Of a stretch of DNA of 64,000 nucleotides, positions 26,608-40,247 are shown in pieces. Position numbers and translations under genes: made by a program. This DNA is from Chromatiales bacterium (GTDB lineage Bacteria; Pseudomonadota; Gammaproteobacteria; Thiohalomonadales; Thiohalomonadaceae): contig QKFD01000073.1 of the NCBI GenBank assembly GCA_003251535.1, positions 85,714-149,713 of the forward strand. Direction: 5' to 3'. Numbering within the stretch: position 1 is the stretch's first letter; every line of letters begins with the position of its first letter. The notes beneath the pieces were generated by a model. The model was not told where the DNA came from. It was given only the letters and a program-made list of their open reading frames with translations, and did not search any database.

Positions 26608-27498
26608 TCACAGCTCCCAATAGCCCCGCACCCGCTCCCACTCCGCGCTAGTGGTGGCAGGCGGCAGTAGCTCATAGTGGCTCTGGCCGATGAGGGCGGC
26701 GGCGCGGGGAAAATTACTGGGTCCCGCGACGATGTGGGGGCAGCGCGCCAGCAGCAGCAGCTCGCAGAGCGCCTGTTGCAGGTCACGGCGCCCGTTCCGG
26801 GAGTAGCCCACCCACCAGTGGCGCGGCAGGGTGAGCAGGCGCGGCCCAAAGTGGCGGCGAAACTGACGGACCACCGCGGGGCTATCCGAGGCGAGGAAGA
26901 TCGCCCGCTCGCCATGGCGCTCCAAGGCAGAGAAGTAGCGCTCCAGATCGATCATGCGCGTGCGGTGGACCGCCGATTGATGGCGCAGCAGATCACCGCG
27001 CCGCACCTGTACGCCGATCGCCCCCGCCAACTCGGAGAGGTGGGGGTAGCGCGCTATCCGCTCCGCCACCGCAGGATGGAGGGGGAGCCGCCTAAACTGG
27101 TCGGCGCAGGCCCGCTTGACCGCCGCAACATCGAATCCCGGCAGCGTGGCGATGGCCGCTGGGCTGGCACTGCGCAGACAGATGGCATCGAACCGTTCGA
27201 GGTCATCGGCTTCCAGCTGGTCCTGGTGGCCGATGAGGCGTAGCGCCGTCAGGCCATCGTGGCGCAGCAGATCTAGGCCGGCGATGCGATGCCCAGTGGT
27301 CTCGGAGAGAAACGGCTCTAGCAGCGGGCCCCCAAAGAGCCAGGGCAGCGAACGCCCACTGAGGTCCCAGGTGTTGGGCCAGTGCAGCAGACAGCGGGCC
27401 CCGATCTGCTCCGCCAACCCCAAGCTCAGGAGGAGGGTGATGAGCCGCCCCCCCAACCCGTCAAACCGGTTTGCTATGACGAACTTGACCCGCGCCAT
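26608..27498 (-). CDS. Fucosyltransferase-like glycosyltransferase (NodZ/GT11/GT23-type fold)
   Basis: A protein of about 296 residues. An early Gly-rich GDP-sugar site (FVIANRFDGLGGRLITLLLSL) and the diagnostic GVQVRRGDLL near residue 150, equivalent to the H-x-R-x-G-D type motif of alpha-1,2, alpha-1,6 and protein-O-fucosyltransferases, are followed by a switch-like AIFLASDSPAVV. The end (HIVAGPSNFPRAAALIG) matches the family's typical Gly/Pro/Ser loop. It should transfer fucose or a related GDP-activated deoxyhexose to a glycan. The acceptor is unknown. The start at 27498 has a GGTGGGG stretch upstream; an in-frame start four codons earlier is possible. Confidence 0.78.
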   Translation of the reverse strand: MARVKFVIANRFDGLGGRLITLLLSLGLAEQIGARCLLHWPNTWDLSGRSLPWLFGGPLLEPFLSETTGHRIAGLDLLRHDGLTALRLIGHQDQLEADDLERFDAICLRSASPAAIATLPGFDVAAVKRACADQFRRLPLHPAVAERIARYPHLSELAGAIGVQVRRGDLLRHQSAVHRTRMIDLERYFSALERHGERAIFLASDSPAVVRQFRRHFGPRLLTLPRHWWVGYSRNGRRDLQQALCELLLLARCPHIVAGPSNFPRAAALIGQSHYELLPPATTSAEWERVRGYWEL

Positions 27499-27636
27499 CC
27501 CCCACCGCACCTGTGACTAGCCCCACCCCGGCCAGCGCGGGAGCGCACCGCAGGGTCGGCTAAAAGGTGGGCATCGTAACCCGTGGCCCACGCTGGCCGC
27601 CAACCTCGGCTGGGCAGACGCCGCTGGAGGGGGGCT

Positions 27637-28524
27637 TTAGAGGTAGAGCGGGGCCATCCGCCGCCAGTAGTAGCCCCGATGGGCACGCCCCTCCCAGCGA
27701 TGGAGGGCGGCATCGATCCCTTTATCACCCAGGATCTGGAGCAGGTGCAGGTTGTTGTGGAGGAAGGGATCGGCCTCGCCGATCACCAGGGTGATGGCCT
27801 GTTGACGCAGGGCGCTGAGGCGCCAATCACAGGCGAGTCCCGGGAGGAAGTGGGTGGGGGTGTGGTAGTAGATGTTCTCGTCGTAGTAGCCGTCGAACAG
27901 ATCCTGGAAACACTCCACCGCCAGGGTGAGGTCGTAGCGACCGGAGAAGGCGCAGATCCGCTGGAACAGGTGGGGGTGGCGCAGGGCGATGTTGACGGCG
28001 TGGAACGCCCCGAGGCTAAGACCGTGGGCGATGGTGACGGGGTGGGGATTCTTGCTCGCCATCAACGGCAGTACCTCGTTCAGCAGGTACTCCTCGTACT
28101 GGATATGGCAGCGGATCCGATCAGCCGGGTGGCGCCAGAAGCAGTAGAGACTCTCGTGGGCGGCGTTATCGACGCAGAACAGTTGCAGCTCACCCGCCAG
28201 GATACGAGGGGCCAGGGCATCCACGATGCGCAGGTCTTCGTACTCGTAGAAGCGACCATCACGGGTGGGGAAGACCAGCACCTTGGCCCCAGCGTGGCCA
28301 AATACCAGCAGCTCCATATCGCGTCCCATGCGCGGGGAGTACCAGCAGTGATATTCACGGTTCATCTCGCCGCCCTCGCCGGCCCCAGCCACCTCGCCGC
28401 TGCTGTTAGCGGCCGCCAGGCCGGTCAACGGGGTGACCGCCGCGGTGCACTCGGGCAGCCCAGCAGCGCCCAGGGGGCAGGTAGCCGCGACGGTAGCGAG
28501 AGGTTCTACGGAACGAAGAATCAT
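27637..28524 (-). CDS. Putative esterase (PF00756-type alpha/beta hydrolase)
   Basis: A protein of up to 295 residues. The conserved domain starts at MNREYHCWYSPRMGRDMELLVFG (residue 54; an ATG at 28365 with GAGG upstream would start there). The nucleophile elbow is GLSLG near residue 168 of the long form, and a late His is in GRAHRGYYW. The N-terminal extension is Ala/Gly/Thr-rich and has no signal-peptide shape. I kept the longer form because its ATG overlaps the TGA of the upstream hydrolase gene (ATGA), suggesting coupling; the short form is equally possible. Two adjacent hydrolases next to sugar-modifying genes suggest deacylation of a glycan or a polyester, but this is inference. Confidence 0.72.
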   Translation of the reverse strand: MILRSVEPLATVAATCPLGAAGLPECTAAVTPLTGLAAANSSGEVAGAGEGGEMNREYHCWYSPRMGRDMELLVFGHAGAKVLVFPTRDGRFYEYEDLRIVDALAPRILAGELQLFCVDNAAHESLYCFWRHPADRIRCHIQYEEYLLNEVLPLMASKNPHPVTIAHGLSLGAFHAVNIALRHPHLFQRICAFSGRYDLTLAVECFQDLFDGYYDENIYYHTPTHFLPGLACDWRLSALRQQAITLVIGEADPFLHNNLHLLQILGDKGIDAALHRWEGRAHRGYYWRRMAPLYL

Positions 28525-29471
28525 AACGTCTCGAAAAAGGGTTTCAACTCCCGTTTCAGCGCCGCATCTTGGGCCGCCCGCGCCGGATAGTCGAAGTGAC
28601 CGGCATCGAGCAGAAAGAGGGTTTTGGGGCCCGGGAGTCCGTTGTAGATGGCAAACTGCCCCGGCGGGGCCACCACCGGATCAAACAGCGCGCAGGCGAG
28701 GTGGAGCGGCTTGCGCAGATACCGTGCCGCAATGGCCGCATCGTAGTAGCTTAGTGTGTCGGCTACGTGACGGTGATCGCGCCAGTAACGGGCCACGGCG
28801 TCTCCACTTCCCAAGGTGGGGAGGGTCAGCCGTAACGGCTGATGACCAAAAGTGGGGACATTGAAATGGGCGCGGGTGACCCGCGGCTCCCACGGCAGCG
28901 CCAAAGCACCCACCCCCCCGCCAAAGCTGATACCAAGATAGCCGATGTGATCGGCCAGCGCTGGAAAGAGCTGGAGCAGCACCGTCACCGCCAACCAGAG
29001 ATCATCGACACAGCCCCCCACGAGATAGTGGTGGCGGCTCTCGATGCCGTGCAGCACGTGACGCTCTGGCTGCTGCGGCCAGCGGGCACTGCGGCTGCGT
29101 CCCAGGCCGCGAAAACAGGGGAAGAGCAGCACCGCATCGGGAAAGGGGAGATCGAGATCAGGCCCACCCCGCCCCCCATAGCCATGGCCCACCACAAACC
29201 CCCGCCGCGGCACACCATGGGGGACCAATACCCAACCGCCGATGACTGCCCCCTCGGTGGAGTGGTAAGTCAGCTCCTTGATGCGCCAAGGGCCATATTC
29301 ACGGCCACTGGCGATGAGCTGAGGTTGCGGATCCACCAGCGCGGCGCGCTGGTAGCGCTGCTGCCAAAAGTCGCCAAACCCCGCCGGCTCCGGTGGAGGT
29401 TCAATCCCCAGCAGCTGCTCCAGATCGTAGCCATAGGTGGGATCAAACGGGTAACCGTGGGAAAAGGCCAT
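28521..29471 (-). CDS. Acetyl xylan esterase/cephalosporin-C deacetylase-like hydrolase (AXE1 family)
   Basis: A protein of 316 residues, close to the AXE1 family length. After an N-terminal region with FGDFWQQRYQRA, the oxyanion-hole stretch GFVVGHGYGGRGG is followed by the nucleophile elbow YLGISFGGGVGAL (Ser near 197), the acid in CALFDPVVAP (Asp near 267) and the His in LDAGHFDYP near 297, giving a complete Ser-Asp-His triad. Its TGA overlaps the start of the next hydrolase. No signal peptide, so it is probably cytoplasmic. It is the first gene of the minus-strand cluster extending to 23830. Confidence 0.85.
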   Translation of the reverse strand: MAFSHGYPFDPTYGYDLEQLLGIEPPPEPAGFGDFWQQRYQRAALVDPQPQLIASGREYGPWRIKELTYHSTEGAVIGGWVLVPHGVPRRGFVVGHGYGGRGGPDLDLPFPDAVLLFPCFRGLGRSRSARWPQQPERHVLHGIESRHHYLVGGCVDDLWLAVTVLLQLFPALADHIGYLGISFGGGVGALALPWEPRVTRAHFNVPTFGHQPLRLTLPTLGSGDAVARYWRDHRHVADTLSYYDAAIAARYLRKPLHLACALFDPVVAPPGQFAIYNGLPGPKTLFLLDAGHFDYPARAAQDAALKRELKPFFETL

Positions 29472-29631
29472 CAGGGATATCGCTACTCAGGTAGGGGGTG
29501 GAATCGGGGTTGTTCTACAGGGACACGGAGGTTAAACGGGGGCCGCTAGGCCAATACCCTCTGGCGACGGCGGTTATAGGGGTACACGACAGAGCCACAA
29601 TGCGGACCGGCAACGGTGGTGGCAACCGCCG

Positions 29632-30486
29632 CTACGCCTCCAAACGGGCACTCACCGCCACCTGGAGCGGCTCTAAACCCGCGGGCAACCAGCGATAGAG
29701 CCGCGGCGTAATGGCGTGGTCCGCCGCCTCGAAGTTATTGGCGGCCATGCGCGCCAACGCCCCCACCAGCTTATGGTTGTGGCCCGAGACCGCCACCACC
29801 AGATCACGGGCGGGTAGCGCCACCACCGGCTCGATGCACTGGGCCGCCAACGCCTCCCGCACCCGCGGTAGCAGGAGCAGCGAGGCGTCATAGCTACCAT
29901 CCAGGGTGAGCTGGTAGATCCCTTCGCTCTGGGGAAACTCCACCGGCCCCGGCGGGAGCATGGCATCGAGATTGGCCAAGGCGCGCTCGAATAGCGCCGC
30001 CTCTGCCAGCCCCAACCCCTTCTGCTGGATTGGGGTGAGATAAAACATGGAGTTGGGGAGGTCCACCACCAGCGCGGTGATCAACCCGTCGCTCAGAGGG
30101 CGGTGGATCGCCTGCGGTCCTGCCCCTTCTGGATCCACGACATCAATAGAACGCACCACCGGCAACAGCGATGGGAGCTGGGCCGCGGTGACCTTAAAAT
30201 CGAGGTTGTTCACCATCTCCCGCAGGCTGTGGACATAGCCCGCCAGGATCTCCTCCAACTGCCGAGGATGGGAGCGATAGAGGGCGTAGATGTTATCCAC
30301 CCCTGCCCGCAATGGCTGTTCACTACCGGACAGGGCGACGGTCACCACCCCATCGGCATAGCTCACCTCGGCACCGAGGATCTGGTGTTTAAGTTGATCC
30401 GCATAGCGCTCCCCCACCTCATCCATGGAGAGTGGCCGACCGCGCCAGCGCCTTATCCATTGCCACATCTTCCCGCTACCCCTCAT
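29632..30486 (-). CDS. DUF1444 family protein
   Basis: A protein of 278-284 residues resembling DUF1444 (B. subtilis YtpQ type), with the landmark segments VDNIYALYRSHP, LLPVVRSID and DLVVAVSGHNHKL. It has no membrane segment. The function of the family is unknown. Start uncertain: ATG at 30486 or the ATG six codons later (MWQWIRRW), which has GAGGGG about ten bases upstream. It stands alone between the glycan cluster and truC. Confidence 0.7.
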   Translation of the reverse strand: MRGSGKMWQWIRRWRGRPLSMDEVGERYADQLKHQILGAEVSYADGVVTVALSGSEQPLRAGVDNIYALYRSHPRQLEEILAGYVHSLREMVNNLDFKVTAAQLPSLLPVVRSIDVVDPEGAGPQAIHRPLSDGLITALVVDLPNSMFYLTPIQQKGLGLAEAALFERALANLDAMLPPGPVEFPQSEGIYQLTLDGSYDASLLLLPRVREALAAQCIEPVVALPARDLVVAVSGHNHKLVGALARMAANNFEAADHAITPRLYRWLPAGLEPLQVAVSARLEA

Positions 30487-30591
30487 CAGAGCCGCCGACC
30501 GCCTACCCAGGCGGAGGTAGGGCCAGCCTGCCTAGATCACCGGCGCCTGTCCACCGCTTCTTGGCGGGTTACCACCACCCACGGCCTGCGG

Positions 30592-31293
30592 CTAACCCAT
30601 CCCAGCCCAACCAAACCGTGTCAGCAACGGCACCACCTCCGGCGCGACGGGCGCCTCCAACCTCACCAGCGCCCCGGTGTAGGGGTGGGCAAAGCTGAGG
30701 GTCCGCGCCATGAGCAGCAGGCGGCGACTGAGGAATTGTTGCTGGTACATGTGGTTGTGGTGGCGGTCACCGTAATTCACGTCGCCGATCACCGGATGGT
30801 TGATATCCCGCAGGTGCTTGCGGATCTGGTGGCGACGACCGCTCTCTGGGTGCGCCTCCACCAGGGAGTAGCGGGCGCTGGCGTAGGGCGGCACGGCGAT
30901 GGGCAGCTCCACCGTAGCCAGGGTCCGGAAGTGGGTCACCGCGGCCTGGTAGCTCCCCCCCTCCTCCTCCCGCACCGGTCGCTCCACCGTGATCGCAGAC
31001 GGGGCGAAGCCACGGACGATGGCCAGGTAGCGCTTGGCCACCGCCCGTGTGGCGAATAGATCGCACATCTGCCGCGCCGCCGCCGAGGAGAGGCCAAACA
31101 GCAGCACCCCGGAGGTGGCGCGATCCAGCCGGTGGATGGTGTAGACATGCTGCCCCAGCTGATCCCGCACCCGCTGGAGGGCAAAGCTCTCGTCACGACT
31201 GATGGCGCTGCGGTGGACCAGCAGCCCGGAGGGCTTATCCACCGCCACATAGTGCTCATCTCGATAGAGCAGCGGTAACGGCGTCCGACTCAC
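30592..31293 (-). CDS. truC: tRNA pseudouridine(65) synthase TruC-like
   Basis: An RluA-family pseudouridine synthase of 233 residues without an S4 domain. The N-terminus [19 protein letters not shown] and the catalytic [14 protein letters not shown] (Asp in the fourth position) are intact, as is [12 protein letters not shown]. The short length and absence of S4 fit TruC, which modifies U65 of tRNA-Ile and tRNA-Asp in E. coli; another RluA paralogue cannot be excluded. The GTG start overlaps the TGA of mutS (GTGA), so the two are translationally coupled. Confidence 0.88.
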   Translation of the reverse strand: MSRTPLPLLYRDEHYVAVDKPSGLLVHRSAISRDESFALQRVRDQLGQHVYTIHRLDRATSGVLLFGLSSAAARQMCDLFATRAVAKRYLAIVRGFAPSAITVERPVREEEGGSYQAAVTHFRTLATVELPIAVPPYASARYSLVEAHPESGRRHQIRKHLRDINHPVIGDVNYGDRHHNHMYQQQFLSRRLLLMARTLSFAHPYTGALVRLEAPVAPEVVPLLTRFGWAGMG

Positions 31294-33875
31294 TGCGACT
31301 CCAACGCCTTCAGACGGTAGAGCGTATCCAGCGCCTCACGGGGGCTGAGCCGATCGGGCTCAATGGCGGCCAACGCCTCCCGCAACAGGTCCGCCTGGGG
31401 CTCGGGCTCGGCCAGCGGCGTACTGAACAGACCCAGCTGCGGCTGCTGCTCGCTGCGCTCGCGGACCGAGCGATTCTCCAGCTCCACCAAGCGCCGCCGC
31501 GCCCGCTCCACCACCTTTTTGGGGACTCCGGCCAGGGCGGCCACGGCGAGCCCGTAGCTCTGACTGGCCGGCCCCTCCTTCACCGCGTGCATGAAGACGA
31601 TGGTATCGCCGTGCTCCACGGCATCGAGGTGGACGTTGGCCGCCAGCGGGATCTGCTCCGGCAGTGCCGTCAACTCAAAGTAGTGGGTGGCAAAGAGGGT
31701 GAAGGCGCGCACCACTCGACCCAACTCATAGGCACAGGCCCAGGCCAGCGACATGCCATCGAAGGTGCCGGTACCGCGGCCGATCTCATCCAGCAATACC
31801 AGACTCTGGGCGCTGGCGTTGTGGAGGATATTGGCGGTCTCGGTCATCTCCACCATGAAGGTGGAGCGGCCGGAGGCGAGGTCATCGGCGGCGCCGATAC
31901 GGGTGAAGATGCGATCAAACGGGCCGATAGTCGCGGCCGCCGCCGGGACGAAGGCGCCGATATGGGCCAGCACCACAATAAGCGCCGTCTGCCGCATATA
32001 GGTGGACTTGCCCCCCATATTGGGGCCGGTCACGATCAACATCCGCCGCTGGTCGCTCAGGTCGATATCGTTGGGAACGAAGGGCGCCTCTAACACCTGC
32101 TCCACCACGAGATGGCGCCCACCCCGCAGGCTCAGACCGGGTTCATGGGTGAGCTGGGGACAGGTGAGGTTGAGGCTATCGGCCCGCTCCGCCAGGCAGG
32201 CCAACACATCCAGCTCCGCCACCGCCGCGGCGGTGGCCTGGAGGGGCGCCAAGGCCTCCCCCAGCAGGTCCAACAGCCCCTCGTAGAGCGCCTTCTCCCG
32301 CGCCAGGGCCCGCTCGGCCGCGGAGAGGATCTTCTCCTCAAAGCGCTTCAGCTCTGGGGTGATGTAGCGCTCGGCCCCTTTGAGGGTCTGGCGACGGGTG
32401 TAGTCGTCCGGCACCTTGTCGCTATTGGCGTGGGTGATCTCGATGTAGTAACCGTGGACCTTGTTGAAGCCCACCTTGAGATTACCGATACCGGTACGGC
32501 CCCGCTCGCGCTGCTCCAGATCCACCAAGTACTGGCCGGCGTTGTCCCGCAGGGTGCGCAGCTCATCCAGATCGGGGTCGTAGCCGGTGGCAATCATGCC
32601 GCCATCACGGGTGAGTAGCGGCGGGCTCTCCACTAGGGCGCGCAACAGCAGCTCGTGCAGCTCGGGGTAGGCGGTAATGGCCTCCTTCAGCTGCTCCAGG
32701 CGAGCGGCCGGCAGCGATTCGATGAGAGCGCGTAGCTGCGGCAAGATGCCGAGGGCGGTGCGCAGCTGCCCTAGGTCCCGCGGCCGGGCGGAGCGGAGCG
32801 CCACTCGGGTCAGGATCCGTTCAATATCCCCCACTGCCCGCAGGGTCTCGTGCAGCTCGGGATGGCTTGGGCGCTCCAACAGCGCGGCAATCGCCAGCTG
32901 ACGTGCCGTGAGTATCTCCCGCCCCCGCAACGGCCGGTTGAGCCAACGCCGTAGTAGCCGCCCCCCCATGGCCGTCGCAGTGCGATCCATCACCCCCACC
33001 AGGGTGTTGGCGGGGTTGCCGACGATACTGGTCTCTATCTCCAGATTGCGGCGGGTGGCGGCATCGAGGATCAGCGCCTCATCCCGCGCCTCCACCGCCA
33101 GGCCGCGCAGGTGGGGGAGTGCCCCCTTTTGGGTCTCCTGGACATAGGTGAGCAGGGCACCGGCGGCACCGATGGCCAGGGGCAGTTCGGCGCAACCAAA
33201 ACCACTGAGGTCGCGGGTGGCAAACTGGCGACAGAGCAGCCGCTCGCCACTGGCCGGGTCAAACTGCCACGGCGGCAGCCGCTGGAGACCACGGCGACGC
33301 CCCAGCAGCTCAAGGGGAAAATCCTCGGGGATCAACAGCTCCGCCGGGCGCAACCGCTCCAGCTCCCCCGCCAGCGCCTCCTCACCGGCCAACTCGCTGA
33401 CAATGAAACGCCCGCCGGAGAGATCCAACACCGCCAACCCGTAGTGCCCCTTGCGTCGGCTGAGGGCGAGGATCAGGTTGTCGCGCCGCTCCTCCAGCAG
33501 TGCCTCATCGGTAACCGTGCCGGGAGTGACGATCCGTACTACCTTGCGCTCGACTGGCCCTTTGGCCAGCGCCGGATCGCCCACCTGCTCACAGATGGCC
33601 ACCGACTCACCCAGCTGTACCAACTTGGCCAGATAGTTCTCCACCGCGTGGTAGGGCACCCCCGCCATGGGGATGGGGGTGCCGGCCGACTGGCCGCGAT
33701 GGGTGAGGGTGATATCGAGTAGCTCGGCGGCGCGGCGGGCGTCTTCATAGAACAGCTCATAGAAGTCGCCCATGCGATAAAACAGTAACTTGTCCGCCTG
33801 CTCCGCCTTGATGCGCAGATACTGCTGCATCATCGGCGTATGGTTGGCAAAAGAGGTATCGGTGGCCTGGTTCAT
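31290..33875 (-). CDS. mutS: DNA mismatch repair protein MutS
   Basis: A full-length 861-residue MutS1. The mismatch-reading domain has the Phe-x-Glu motif in MGDFYELF (near residue 37); the connector, core (levers) and clamp domains follow; the ATPase has Walker [14 protein letters not shown] (near 622), a signature Ser-rich stretch [11 protein letters not shown] and Walker [12 protein letters not shown], with the trans-acting helix-turn-helix near the C-terminus. It recognises base mismatches and loops, then recruits MutL. It starts with ATG at 33875 and is followed by truC in the same operon. Confidence 0.97.
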   Translation of the reverse strand: MNQATDTSFANHTPMMQQYLRIKAEQADKLLFYRMGDFYELFYEDARRAAELLDITLTHRGQSAGTPIPMAGVPYHAVENYLAKLVQLGESVAICEQVGDPALAKGPVERKVVRIVTPGTVTDEALLEERRDNLILALSRRKGHYGLAVLDLSGGRFIVSELAGEEALAGELERLRPAELLIPEDFPLELLGRRRGLQRLPPWQFDPASGERLLCRQFATRDLSGFGCAELPLAIGAAGALLTYVQETQKGALPHLRGLAVEARDEALILDAATRRNLEIETSIVGNPANTLVGVMDRTATAMGGRLLRRWLNRPLRGREILTARQLAIAALLERPSHPELHETLRAVGDIERILTRVALRSARPRDLGQLRTALGILPQLRALIESLPAARLEQLKEAITAYPELHELLLRALVESPPLLTRDGGMIATGYDPDLDELRTLRDNAGQYLVDLEQRERGRTGIGNLKVGFNKVHGYYIEITHANSDKVPDDYTRRQTLKGAERYITPELKRFEEKILSAAERALAREKALYEGLLDLLGEALAPLQATAAAVAELDVLACLAERADSLNLTCPQLTHEPGLSLRGGRHLVVEQVLEAPFVPNDIDLSDQRRMLIVTGPNMGGKSTYMRQTALIVVLAHIGAFVPAAAATIGPFDRIFTRIGAADDLASGRSTFMVEMTETANILHNASAQSLVLLDEIGRGTGTFDGMSLAWACAYELGRVVRAFTLFATHYFELTALPEQIPLAANVHLDAVEHGDTIVFMHAVKEGPASQSYGLAVAALAGVPKKVVERARRRLVELENRSVRERSEQQPQLGLFSTPLAEPEPQADLLREALAAIEPDRLSPREALDTLYRLKALESQ

Positions 33876-33989
33876 AGGGCGGCAAGTCTACCGAAAATCC
33901 CATGGGCAGGGGGGCAACCGAGGGAAGGGTTGCCTGCACGGGGAGCATCTGTTACCAAAAGGACTGCACTACCTAAGGGGGATAGCGCT

Positions 33990-34295
33990 ATGTTTGCGAG
34001 CCGGGAGGTCGAAGAGAAGCGCCGGTTCATCCGCATGGTCATCGATTGTCCGGTGGAGGTGACACCCCACCCTGCGGGGAGCCCCTTCATTGGCACCGCC
34101 CGCAACCTGAGCGGCGGCGGTCTCCTCATCGAGTGTGACCAGGCGGTGACGCCGGGGACCTTACTGAGCGTACGCCTGGCACCCGATCGGTCGCTGGTGC
34201 CGCCCCTGCGGGCCATTGTGGAGGTGGTACGGGCGGAGGAGAGTGGTGGTGGACGCTGGGCGGTGGGGGTCTCTATCCGCGAACTGCTTGGGTGA
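33990..34295 (+). CDS. Small PilZ-domain protein
   Basis: A protein of 101 residues, essentially a single PilZ domain. The N-terminal EEKRRFIRM contains the Arg-x-x-x-Arg signature, and the second element NLSGGGLLIEC matches the D/N-x-S-x-x-G motif, so cyclic-di-GMP binding is expected. It starts with an ATG preceded by AAGGGGG about nine bases upstream. It stands alone, divergent from mutS, and probably acts as a cyclic-di-GMP adaptor. Confidence 0.88.
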   Translation: MFASREVEEKRRFIRMVIDCPVEVTPHPAGSPFIGTARNLSGGGLLIECDQAVTPGTLLSVRLAPDRSLVPPLRAIVEVVRAEESGGGRWAVGVSIRELLG

Positions 34296-34368
34296 GCGCC
34301 CGCCACCGAGCCCGTTGGGAAACATCGGCCGGTCACCGCGGTCGGAGGCGAGGGTGGGCCGTGGGGAA

Positions 34369-34743
34369 TCAGGCGTAGAGATCTATCCCCACCAGCTCAC
34401 CGCCCCCCATCGAGGCATCGGCCAGCTGGGCCTGCTCCCGATAGGCGGCAAGGGCACGCTGGAGCCGGGCCCCGGTTGGCGTGCTGGTGGGGGGAAGGTC
34501 ACGCGACTCTACCCCACCAACCCGTTGGAGCCGGGCCTGGCGCAGTAGGTTGGCGTAGTTGATCTGCTCACTGCTGTCGGCCTGGGCCGGCAGCTCGCGC
34601 ACCACGCGCGGCGCCCCCTCCTCCTGGGAGGCGGTGTCCACCAGCGCATCGAACTGCCCGCTCTGCGGGCGTGCGGAGCTGCCCGAGGAGCGAAACTCCC
34701 CTGGCAGGCGGTTGGGTAGCAGTAGGTTCAGTAGTTCCAGCAA
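34369..34743 (-). CDS. Small protein of unknown function
   Basis: A protein of 124 residues starting from TTG with GGGGAG about nine bases upstream. A hydrophobic N-terminal segment (LELLNLLLPNRL) is followed by a polar, probably disordered stretch, an amphipathic helix around GARLQRALAAYREQAQLA, and the C-terminal tail GIDLYA. A short hydrophilic protein ending in Gly-(I/V)-Asp-x-Tyr-Ala is something I associate with conserved gammaproteobacterial proteins of unknown role. It converges with the PilZ gene. Confidence 0.55.
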   Translation of the reverse strand: MLELLNLLLPNRLPGEFRSSGSSARPQSGQFDALVDTASQEEGAPRVVRELPAQADSSEQINYANLLRQARLQRVGGVESRDLPPTSTPTGARLQRALAAYREQAQLADASMGGGELVGIDLYA

Positions 34744-34863
34744 GGTCCGGGACTCCCCGGGGCAGCTGTGTCAGCACTTGCTATATTCAGTAACACTCCT
34801 CTATCCGCGTCAAGCGCCTCGGTCAAAATCCGGCGGCGGAACGCACAACAAGAAAGGCCGCTG

Positions 34864-35352
34864 ATGGACGACGAGATCACCCAACTGGTGGCACGGCTCG
34901 CCGAGCGCCTCCTGGCAACCGGACTCCGGATCGCCACCGCTGAATCCTGCACTGGGGGATTGATAGCCAAGTCCCTGACCGACCGGGCCGGCAGCTCCGC
35001 CTGGTTTGACCGTGGCTTTGTCACCTATAGCAATGAGGCCAAGCAGGAGATGCTAGGGGTTGACCCGGCCACCATCGCCCAACATGGTGCCGTCAGCGGT
35101 CCCACCGCCCAGGCGATGGCGGCTGGCGCCCTCGTCCGCAGCCGGGCCGAGCTGACCCTCGCGGTAACCGGCATCGCCGGCCCGGGGGGCGGCAGTGCCG
35201 ACAAGCCGGTGGGGCTGGTCTGGTTTGGTTGGGCCCAGCGCGACGGACCGCTCCTCACCGCCTCCCATCAACTCCCCGGCGATCGCAGCGAGGTACGTTA
35301 CAGGAGTGCCATCCTGGCCTTAGAAGGAGCGCTGCATGTACTCACCCCATGA
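34864..35352 (+). CDS. pncC: Nicotinamide-nucleotide amidohydrolase (CinA C-terminal domain)
   Basis: A protein of 162 residues corresponding to the stand-alone CinA C-terminal domain: TAESCTGGLIAKSLT near residue 28 contains the catalytic Ser/Thr region, and VTGIAGPGGGSADKPVG is the second signature. PncC deamidates nicotinamide mononucleotide to nicotinate mononucleotide for NAD recycling. The start ATG is 34864. Its end overlaps the next gene by 17 bases. The position upstream of recA is common in proteobacteria. Confidence 0.94.
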   Translation: MDDEITQLVARLAERLLATGLRIATAESCTGGLIAKSLTDRAGSSAWFDRGFVTYSNEAKQEMLGVDPATIAQHGAVSGPTAQAMAAGALVRSRAELTLAVTGIAGPGGGSADKPVGLVWFGWAQRDGPLLTASHQLPGDRSEVRYRSAILALEGALHVLTP

Positions 35353-35881
35353 GCCTCCAAACGATGGCGGACGGATGTTCTTCGCCCTCTGGCCAGACGG
35401 GGAGCTGCGGGTGCAGATGCGGCGCATCACCTCGCGCCTGGTACGCCGCTCCGGCGGCCGGCGGGTCCACCCAGATAACCTCCATCTCACCCTCAGCTTC
35501 CTCGGCCAGGTCACCCCCCAGCAGCTGCCCTGCATCGAGGAGGTGGCGGAACAGGTGGCCGTAGCGCGCTTCCAGCTCACCTTCGACCGCCTCGGCTACT
35601 TCCCTGGACCACGGGTGGTGTGGCTCGGCTGCACCAGCTGCCCCCCTCAGCTGCAACAGCTCACCAGCGCCCTCAACGGCCAGGTGCGCCAATGTGGGAT
35701 AGCCACCGAGGAGCGGGCCCTCATCCCCCACGTCACACTGCTGCGCAAATCGACCCGGGCCCCCGGCCAGCTGGAGGTACTGCCCCAGTTGTGGGACGTG
35801 GACGCCTTCCACCTGGTGGAGTCGGCCAATCTGGCCGAAGGGGCGCGCTACCGTGTCCTGCGTAGCTGGTCACTGCGCTGA
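35336..35881 (+). CDS. thpR: RNA 2',3'-cyclic 3'-phosphodiesterase (LigT/ThpR)
   Basis: A protein of 181 residues, two-histidine phosphoesterase family. Both catalytic H-x-T/S-x motifs are present: LHLTLSFLG near residue 50 and PHVTLLRKS near 127. The enzyme opens 2',3'-cyclic phosphates (and was first seen as a 2'-5' RNA ligase). The true start may be the ATG at 35336 or the ATG at 35375 (MFFALWP, the usual family beginning). It follows pncC with overlap and precedes recA. Confidence 0.9.
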   Translation: MYSPHEPPNDGGRMFFALWPDGELRVQMRRITSRLVRRSGGRRVHPDNLHLTLSFLGQVTPQQLPCIEEVAEQVAVARFQLTFDRLGYFPGPRVVWLGCTSCPPQLQQLTSALNGQVRQCGIATEERALIPHVTLLRKSTRAPGQLEVLPQLWDVDAFHLVESANLAEGARYRVLRSWSLR

Positions 35882-36098
35882 CCTCTCGCCGCTGGAGGGG
35901 CTAAATCCCGGCAAACGACTCGGACGTCAGATCACCGCTTTTTGCCCCCGGCAGGGCCGGCCAGCGCCCGCCGCAGCCCGCCCCCCATGTCCGACAGGCT
36001 GCTAGGATCGGCCCGCTCTTATATGAAATAATCACCGCCTTTCTCCCACTGGGGCCCGGATTTGGCCCGCGGGCAACGGTCGCTTTCGGAGGCGGTGA

Positions 36099-37132
<1,034 letters not shown>

Positions 37133-37136
<4 letters not shown>

Positions 37137-37585
37137 GCCAGCCGCAGCCAGACCCACGGGCCACCGCCCTCGCCCTACTGGCGCGGCGGGAACACTCAGC
37201 ACGGGAGTTGATGGCCAAGCTGCGGGCCCGGGGGCACAGTGACGAGGCGATTCAACTCTGCCTCGTCAGCCTCGCCGAGGAGGGCCTCCAGAGCGACGAG
37301 CGATTCACCGAGAGCTTCATTACCGCCCGCAGCGGCAGGGGCTACGGGATCGCCCGAATACGGATGGAACTGCGGGAAAGAGGGATTGAAGATGCCCTCA
37401 TCAACCGCCATCTCGACCTCATGGAGGAGGATTGGAGGGCTCGTGCCGAACGTGAACGGTGCAAAAAATTCGGGGCGGGTCTGCCGAGTGATCCCAAAGA
37501 GCGGGCGCGGCAGGCCCGCTTTCTCCATTATCGGGGCTTTACCAGCGACCAGATCCGTTCGGTCCTCAACAACGACGAGGATTGA
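37133..37585 (+). CDS. recX: RecA modulator RecX, probable CTG start overlapping the recA stop
   Basis: RecX of about 150 residues, made of three-helix repeats ([52 protein letters not shown]). It inhibits RecA filament growth. The first ATG/GTG/TTG in this frame is the TTG at 37208, which would delete most of the first helical repeat that the family always has. The frame upstream contains no standard start before the recA stop; the best candidate is CTG at 37133, whose last two bases with the next A form the recA TGA (CTGA), with GGAG eight bases upstream. The CDS from 37208 is certain; the first 25 codons are inferred from family homology. Confidence 0.85.
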
Positions 37586-37618
37586 GCGGTGGGCGCAAAC
37601 CGAATGTGAACGGACCTT

Positions 37619-40228
<2,610 letters not shown>

Positions 40229-40247
40229 AACCCAATCTTCACAAAGT

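Noticed and set aside
28433..28864. Open plus-strand frame across the hydrolase genes
   Set aside because: Composition is Arg/Gly/Pro-rich as expected of antisense reading of the two hydrolase genes; no ribosome site.
34559..34864. Plus-strand open frame before pncC
   Set aside because: Overlaps the minus-strand protein that has a family-like C-terminus; no ribosome site at its start.
35882..36098. LexA box upstream of recA
   Set aside because: No CTGT-N8-ACAG or close variant seen in the region; a lineage-specific operator cannot be excluded.
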